In this document: piece by piece, positions 31,565 to 37,677 of the stretch | How positions within the stretch are numbered: the first letter of the stretch is position 1 | Layout of the letters: each line of letters begins with the position of its first letter | Source: Lenisia limosa | Lineage: Eukaryota > Breviatea | Length of the DNA stretch: 37,677 bases | Direction of reading: 5' to 3' | Assembly: GCA_001655205.1 (NCBI GenBank) | Contig: LPNZ01011378.1 | Location: 1-37,677, forward strand | The notes under the pieces: generated by a model | What the model saw: the letters and a program-made list of their open reading frames with translations, nothing else | Database searches by the model: none | What the model was told of the DNA's origin: nothing | Translations under genes and position numbers: made by a program

Positions 31565-34500
31565 TATGTTTGCTGGTAGTAAATGTTTCCTGGCTCGTAG
31601 ACGGGGGTGTAGTTCCAGATCAGCAGCCCATCAGTCACACTTGAATGCTGGTAAAATGAGAAAAATGAGATTTGATAGCGGATCAACCCCTGTCGATCTT
31701 AAACATCCCCTTCCACCTTGGCACTACCATTCCGGGCTTGGTCAACAAAAAACTTAGCAAACGACTGATTAACCTAAGGTGTGAGGCAGATAGAGGTTCA
31801 TTATGTTCTTTTTTTTGTATTAGAATACAAAAAGTGCATTTCAGATACTATTTTTGATGAAAACAAATTTCTTAGACATATTAGAATGACGACTTTACCA
31901 AGATCAGATATAAAAAATGTCAATTGATATCGAGATAGCCTTAATTATGCTCAAAAATATAAAAAAAGACCCACAACAAACAGAAGACAGATACTCATCC
32001 CATGTGGTCACAGACCATCCCTAACGGCCTGACACCCCCTAACTTGGATAGCTATCGCAGATCTGTTTATATGGTTCTTCGTTGTGTACTCGAAGGGAAC
32101 CTGAGGAAATAAGACTATCAGAGGTTAAAAGACTTTTAGTGAGGTGAGAAGACAACAAGAAGAATTAATTCAGATTCTTATGCTATTCAAAAAGTATTCC
32201 GTGCAATCCAAAAATAAATGTGAAGCTTAGGTCGTTCAGAGAAATCCATAATACAATCCACATCTCTGATTATAAAAAAGAAAATAATGGGAAAAATACA
32301 AACATACCATTTCGGGGTGGAATTGTGTTCCCCAATAAGGCCGATCAATGCCCTGATTTAGTCAAAAAAAAAACAGGTCAAAAATGGATTAGGTGAATTA
32401 TGTGGAATCCCTGTTATCAAAAGGGCTATTTGGTACCAACAACCCATTTAAAGAACTAGAGAACATATAAAAACAATACTGAAATACAAGAACAAACACT
32501 GTGATTACAAAATATGCCTTATACCCCCCCCCCCCCNNNNNNNNNNNNNNNNNNNNNNNNNNNNNNNNNNNNNNNNNNNNNNNNNNNNNNNNNNNNNNNN
32601 NNNNNNNNNNNNNNNNNNNNNNNNNNTCTCGCCATTTAGGTCATTATTTGTCGTCAGTGGGGTTAGAATGGACCTGAAAAATCAGATGATGATGATGATG
32701 ATGATGATGTGTGTGTGTGTTTGGGTTAAATAAAGTCACGGGCGTAAAAATATCTGAAAAAAACACTTGCACCTACCCAAGAACCGGGTTTGTCACAAAT
32801 GTGTTGGGATGGATTCCACCGCGGTGGGTGTTGAGAAAAAGGCTCTCATGCTGTATAACCTGGACTTGGATGATCGGCTGATAACCTTGAATTATACCAC
32901 GTAAGACGACTGTACGATACACATATAGATGCCCAATAGCTGTGTAATTCACCCGTCTACTATATATATAAACTCCTTACCTCTCTTGTCATGCTATCCA
33001 TGGACTGGCCAATGACACTAGTTTTGAAGCCCTGAAAGTAAAATTTTTGAAAACGAATTGTATTGCTATTTTATGGCATCTCTTTGTATTTTTCTTGTCC
33101 CTAGACGCTCACAAATGGAAAATACCCCTGTGTATATTTGTATCACTAGAAGTGGATTTTTTTCAAAGCGAGTAATTGCTACATACATGTAATATGTGTA
33201 TGATACACCATGTCTGAAAAACATACTGCTTTGATCCCAAACGCCTCAAAATAACCAAAATAACAACGTCATCCCACAGCAACCTCATATATATCACAAA
33301 ATAAACCCATAATCCCCAAATCAGCCCCAAACATCCATGAGGGTGAGCGACAGCGTCTGGTCCCATGATTCATAGGCGCCAAGAATTGAGGTGTTCATGT
33401 GTGCCAAGCCAATTGCAATACTCTCATAGCCCATACCTGGTATGTCATGCTTGGATATGGTAGATATCCAATTAATTATCATATATTTATAGCTGCATAC
33501 AAAAAACAACGTTTTACGAATCTGAGTTTTGAGTTTGGATCACAATACGGCAACCAATCAGCTTCGACATCATGACAGCCATCCCCCCCCCCCCCCCNNN
33601 NNNNNNNNNNNNNNNNNNNNNNNNNNNNNNNNNNNNNNNNNNNNNNNNNNNNNNNNNNNNNNNNNNNNNNNNNNNNNNNNNNNNNNNNNNNNNNNNNNNA
33701 CAACGGTGTTGACAAAAGAACGGTAGCGCTGGTGCTTCTCCAGAATGGTCAAGTCCCCTCCGGGGAATTGGACACTATAAGAGGGTTAAAACAAGGACAT
33801 ATCTTCAATCCATTTAATGTGAATCTAGCACTAATGAAGAGACCGATGCAACTGATATGATATCCTTGTTCTATTAATCTCTCACTACCCATAATCAAAT
33901 GCGGCGGTGATCTCATTTTCACCCCAGAAAGATATTACCGACATTGCATCAAATTCACAAAACGATTACTTACAATAGTGGAATGGTGCAATTGAATAAA
34001 ACATACCCGTCAATATGAGGCAGAATTCCATCTAGCTCATCTTTCTCCATTGAATACTTCAGTACCTGAATGAATGAACAAATATATCATATCATACATA
34101 TGGATATTTATTATGATATATATAGTATATATTATATATATATAATATATGCATATCGATATTGATTATATTATATAAATAGCTATCGTATACTATATAT
34201 TGTACTATTTCCAGACATTTTATAATTAGGATACATGTATATCTAGCAGAACTTCATGGAATTATAGTTTTGAAAAATTGTTTCTCAACATTAGCAATTA
34301 AAGTCGTGTAGAAGCAATACGTCTCACTTCAATTGTGAAATCACTTGTTGTTTGAACTAAAGAAACCTCTTTGATATACTATATGTATGACCCTCAAGCA
34401 CACCATTTTTCATATGACCGCCCTACCACTACACGGGCGCCTGCGCCTTCCAGCCACTTCACATAACTGGCGGCAATGAAGGGGCTGGAGTACTCATCTT

Positions 34501-34879
34501 CGGCATGCAGGGGCTGGTCGGGGTGAAAGCAAAATAGGTTCTTAACTGCTCTTGAAATTATGAACATATTCAAAATTAATGATTATAAATATATACTTTA
34601 CGAATGGAGAAATAATTAAGGGGGCATCAGGCTGAAGCCGTCCATTTCAGTATATAAGTGTTACTAGTTTAGAGAGCAATTCATAAAGTATGAACAATGT
34701 TTTATTTGAGTGCGCAACTCGGATAACAACGGCAGTTGAAATGTTGTGTTTCAGCATACTTGAGCAACAAGACCAATAATTGGGTCAGCTTTTGGTGCAT
34801 TGAAGCCTGCTATCATTGGTATTAATAGAACTGAGAGGAAAAGGCCTAGAATAGGCATGCTACGCGAGAAAGACAGCAT
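31552..34879 (-). CDS. GGH: Gamma-glutamyl hydrolase (folate polyglutamate hydrolase)
   Basis: Lysosomal or secreted class-I glutamine-amidotransferase-fold hydrolase that trims gamma-linked glutamates from folates. Exons: 34879-34760, 34513-34433, 34065-34007, 33774 into the gap ending at 33699, a hidden exon in the gap 33598-33699, 33436-33333, 33031-32981, 32859-32777, 32673 into the gap at 32626, 32352-32308, 32100-32044, 31764-31705 and 31647-31552. Landmarks: signal peptide (LGLFLSVLLIPMIAG), DPIIGLVAQ, IAASYVKWLEGAGAR, QFPGGDLTI, MGYESIAIGLAHM just after the catalytic cysteine, TNNDLNG, WGTQFHPEM with the catalytic His-Pro-Glu, FAKFFVDQARNGS, and IWNYTPVYEPGNIYYQQ at the C-terminus. 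The exon at 33436 starts with GT of a split codon; a preceding T in the hidden exon would make the catalytic cysteine of G-T-C-M-G. All seen junctions agree in phase. Confidence 0.95.
32685..32721. repeat. Compound microsatellite (GAT)n-(GT)n
   Basis: About eight GAT units followed by about six GT units, just upstream (gene sense) of GGH exon 32673, inside the intron. Confidence 0.95.
34080..34200. repeat. AT-rich, self-complementary tract in a GGH intron
   Basis: Long runs of TATA, ATATAT and CATATG words make several overlapping palindromes in the intron between GGH exons 34513-34433 and 34065-34007. Simple sequence; no gene signal. Confidence 0.7.
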
Positions 34880-35937
34880 TTTTGACTCAGTTCGCTGGTT
34901 TTCCCCGATATTTCTTATGATTGCCTTATTAACAGTATAAAAGACTCGGAATCAGCTCCAAACACGCGCCAAGCACTCCAAATCAGCTCATGCAGCCAAT
35001 GTTAAATATTGCATTTGTTGCATAATTTACATGTACTTGACCTCAAAATTCAAAAAAATCAGCAGACACACAAGTTCAACAGCAGTAGATTCTAATAACC
35101 CTTTCCTTCCTATTTCTCTACGCCATTATCAAAAATGCCTCCAAGGTTTGCGTTAAGCCGGGGTATCTTGAAACTGAAGCATCCCTCCGCATCCCCCTTT
35201 ATATATGTGTCATATAATTCAATATTAAGTATAATATCAAGAGCCTACCGTACATGGATTCTTGTCTGACCAGATCTTCTCTATTTCACTTCCATCTGCC
35301 ACTGTTGATCACTGTTTTACTGTGACTTAGGAAAAAACCGGACTTTCCGGACTCAAATCGTCCCCAGGAGGCGAAAAAGGGTATGGGGTGATATCACATA
35401 AGGCAATCCTCCAATGTTGATTGATCTGTATTTTGGTCGTTATGCTTGTCAGTTCGTGTGGGGTAGGTGTAATCTGACTACACTGAGCCGTTAGCCAATT
35501 ATTTGAGTTAGTTTAAATGGTAAAGCATTTATTATCCTGATCTTTGGGATGCTGTGGACGGCTTTGGCTTATAGACCTTTACAATATATTTCTCTCTGAA
35601 CACTTCGACAGTTACATTTTCCAACTTTTCTTAACCCCATTCTGTTCTATGAAATGATGTCCTGTCCTCTCTTGGGTGCAAGAAAATATGCGTCACAACA
35701 ACTCTTGTATTTATATCAATAGATAAACAAATGGAGTATTTAGTTTTATGGGAACATTTCGTTATACTGTCCAGTCCGTTAATCTATGTGTACGCCACAG
35801 ATTCATTTTTAGTTTGATGATTTTGAGTGTATCAGAGGAGATTGTAGTAGTAGAGCCTGTTGGGGATATCTAAAATCTTAGATTTAATCTTATAACAATC
35901 ATGCCATTCTGTTGAGAGTCTACCCCGCGCTCACCTA
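34880..35937. promoter_or_regulatory. Divergent spacer between GGH and condensin subunit 2
   Basis: Promoters of both genes should be here. The first condensin exon I am sure of starts at about 35938, yet the family has 60-100 residues before that motif, so upstream coding exons are expected. Two phase-compatible candidates are 35135-35162 (MPPRFALSR) and 35331-35380 (KNRTFRTQIVPRRRKR, basic). A further linking exon in 35381-35937 would be needed. If 35135 is the true start, the two start codons are only 255 bases apart. Confidence 0.35.
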
Positions 35938-37677
35938 GCAGATATGACGGATGAGGAACTCTCTGACATGTATGCCAAAATCCTCAAGCTTTCGGCTGAA
36001 AATGTGAGCTTCTCTTTGGAACCATTTTCTCATTTTGAGAGGGCAACAAGTTTATGTAATTTGGAATAAAATGTTTTTCGGTTCCAGAGAATAATTGTCA
36101 TGGGCATTTGGTTTTAGTTTTAGCTTTTTTTTTTTGTTTTGTTTTTGTCAGTGGATTGCCCTTTGCATATCATTTTATTCACTGAGTACATGCATGGTAC
36201 ACCATCGATGCCATGACAGCCAAGAGGGAAGCTCACTATTTCAGAAAATCACAGCGAAAAACAGTTGGTCCATTCCACTGATCGATCACATCGACAAAGT
36301 CACCCAGGAAGAGGGTATGTTGGTCTTGATGGAAAATGATTTGGTAAATAATGTTATATGCTCAAGTATAATACAATGTGTATGGTCGACCAGATACTCC
36401 CTTCTTGTTTTCTTCTTATTTCTACGTCTTAATGAAAGTAGTGTTATTGTCTCTTCTCTTTAGTAGAAACCCGAAAACAGTAAATGTGAAATATTCTGCC
36501 CCATTGTTTATACTAATGATTAGGTCATAATAAGAATCATTGTCTATACTAATGATTTGGTCATAATCAGGATCGATTATCGTAGCAATGACAAGTATCG
36601 CCATGAAATATTATAATGATGTAGATGGAACAACAAACTTTGCGAAAGCTTCCTGTACGCTTGACGCTTCCGTCAAAATCTACTCCCACAGGTTGGCTCA
36701 TATGTTGGGTGTCTCCTTTGCTGTTTAACCGCCAGATCTTTATGATCCAAGTTGAAATAGAGCTTGCATTTTTTTACTGCAAAACTCTGCGGTTTTGTTT
36801 TCTTCTTTCCACATAGGATGTTAGTTTTCACGAGGACTCCATTCCAGGCCCTCTTATTTAAAATTTATTGCACTAAGTCCTAATACTTTGGCAGTAGTGG
36901 CACTTTTCCCCTCATTTCTCTTCAGAGTTGACAACACGCATAAGTCGACTTTTGATGTACTATCGGGTATCAGTAGTATGACAAAAGGTGAGAACCAGTG
37001 ATTATTTAACTGTGTTGAATATTGACAGCTATGTCTGTTATATATGTTGATTGACTGGGCAAACGCGGGTTTTGGGTAACTATACCTTCTTTCCTTGCCG
37101 TATTAAGAAAGTTACAACTCTTTGAGTTCAATATGTGAGAAAAGAACGTTGCAATATCGACCAAGAAATGCCATCCCCACTTCTCTGATGTAACGTTTTC
37201 TCCAGACCCCCCGAAGAAGACTGACGAAGAAAGTGAAGATGAAGATGACCCTGACAACCCCAAAGAAGGACTGGGTATATTAGATGGGGGGGGGGGGGNN
37301 NNNNNNNNNNNNNNNNNNNNNNNNNNNNNNNNNNNNNNNNNNNNNNNNNNNNNNNNNNNNNNNNNNNNNNNNNNNNNNNNNNNNNNNNNNNNNNNNNNNN
37401 NNNNNNNNNNNNNNNNNNTTGTAAAATGTCCAGGTCTGTGTTTATTTGTTTTTGTAGATACACAATTTCGTTTGAATTTTAGAATATATGTCTGAAATGG
37501 CGTATTCCAAAACAAAGTAGATCACATTGAAAGCAATGAGTCCAAATAATGAATAATTCCCCAATGATCAATTCACTGATACCTTTTTGTCAACTTTAAT
37601 ATGCCTAGCCAAAGCGAAGGCTAAAGCGAGGCGGAATGGCAAGCTTAATAGCACCATTGAAAATGATGAGTCCAAAC
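35938..37677 (+). CDS. NCAPH: Condensin complex subunit 2 (Barren/CAP-H kleisin), N-terminal part, runs off right edge
   Basis: Kleisin subunit that bridges the SMC2-SMC4 heads of condensin I and is needed for mitotic chromosome compaction. Exons: about 35938-36003, 36245-36314, 36625-36691, 36926-36987, 37206-37274, a possible part in the gap 37299-37418, and 37609 to the edge. Family motifs in order are YAKILKLSAENKITAKNSW (split across exons 1 and 2), the GTTNFAKASCTLDAS-KIYSHR block, VDNTHKSTFDVLSGIS, an acidic linker with DEESEDEDD, and the basic RRNGKLNSTIENDESK segment. All junctions before the gap agree in phase. Exon 35938 has ATG at 35945, but homologues extend further upstream, so the true start is probably in an earlier exon. 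The C-terminal two thirds lie outside the window. Confidence 0.93.
36505..36575. repeat. Two-copy 36-bp tandem duplication in a condensin-subunit intron
   Basis: TATACTAATGATTAGGTCAT and its surroundings (36505-36540) recur at 36541-36575 with a few differences, inside the intron 36315-36624. The rest of that intron shows nothing recognisable. Confidence 0.8.

Noticed and set aside
36095-36463. Plus-strand 122-residue open frame as a separate gene
   Set aside because: Only 36245-36314 in it is coding, as the second condensin-subunit exon; the rest is intron, and the frame start is poly-T.
1-37677. tRNA, rRNA, CRISPR or bacterial operon signals
   Set aside because: I looked for cloverleaf-like segments, spaced identical repeats and ribosome-binding sites before frames and saw none; the gene structure is spliced and eukaryotic throughout.

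Overview
This is nuclear DNA from a eukaryote whose genes are cut into very many small exons. Nearly the whole window can be tiled with four conserved genes and one unrecognised secreted-protein gene. None of them is visible as a long open frame, because exons average about 80 bp and are split by AT-rich GT-AG introns. I rebuilt the genes by eye from splice sites, reading-phase agreement and family motifs. The organism cannot be fixed. The RapGAP-CNH, REM and RA-RasGEF modules and the extreme intron density suggest a protist (a unicellular relative of animals or a rhizarian are both plausible) or an early-branching animal. Twelve N-gaps interrupt the sequence (261-538, 774-877, 2538-2615, 2967-3098, 3464-3581, 10972-11064, 13077-13346, 29395-29479, 30931-31100, 32537-32626, 33598-33699, 37299-37418), and eight of them start at a poly-G or poly-C run.

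Layout. 1-3124 (+): C-terminal part of the DNA-repair ATPase RAD50. 3125-3714: short convergent intergenic spacer. 3715-26917 (-): one 23-kb gene of about 72 exons, roughly 5.8 kb of coding sequence and 1,900 residues. It encodes, in order, a cyclic-nucleotide-binding (CNB) domain, a Rap-type GTPase-activating (RapGAP) domain, a citron-homology (CNH) domain, about 500 unassigned residues, a REM (RasGEF-N) domain, an RA-like domain and a CDC25-type RasGEF catalytic domain. 26918-27303: divergent promoter region. 27304-31564 (+): a secreted, glycosylated, probably beta-propeller protein that I do not recognise. 31552-34879 (-): gamma-glutamyl hydrolase (GGH), tail-to-tail with the previous gene and overlapping it by 13 coding bases. 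34880-about 35940: divergent spacer with two candidate exons. 35938-37677 (+): 5' part of condensin subunit 2 (NCAPH/Barren), which runs off the window.

The striking element is the 23-kb gene. If it is one transcript, it joins a GTPase off-switch (RapGAP with its asparagine-thumb motif) and an on-switch (CDC25 GEF core) for Ras/Rap-family GTPases in one polypeptide, behind a CNB domain that keeps its phosphate-binding cassette. Exon phases can be chained from the start codon to the stop codon, with a few junctions needing weak donors. The main point of doubt is near 16343-16374, where a stronger alternative donor would lead into a stop codon and give a GAP-only product.

Other notable items are a roughly 920-bp terminal-inverted-repeat element with an internal palindrome inside an intron of this gene, and two 22-bp minisatellites whose units contain a 5' splice site.
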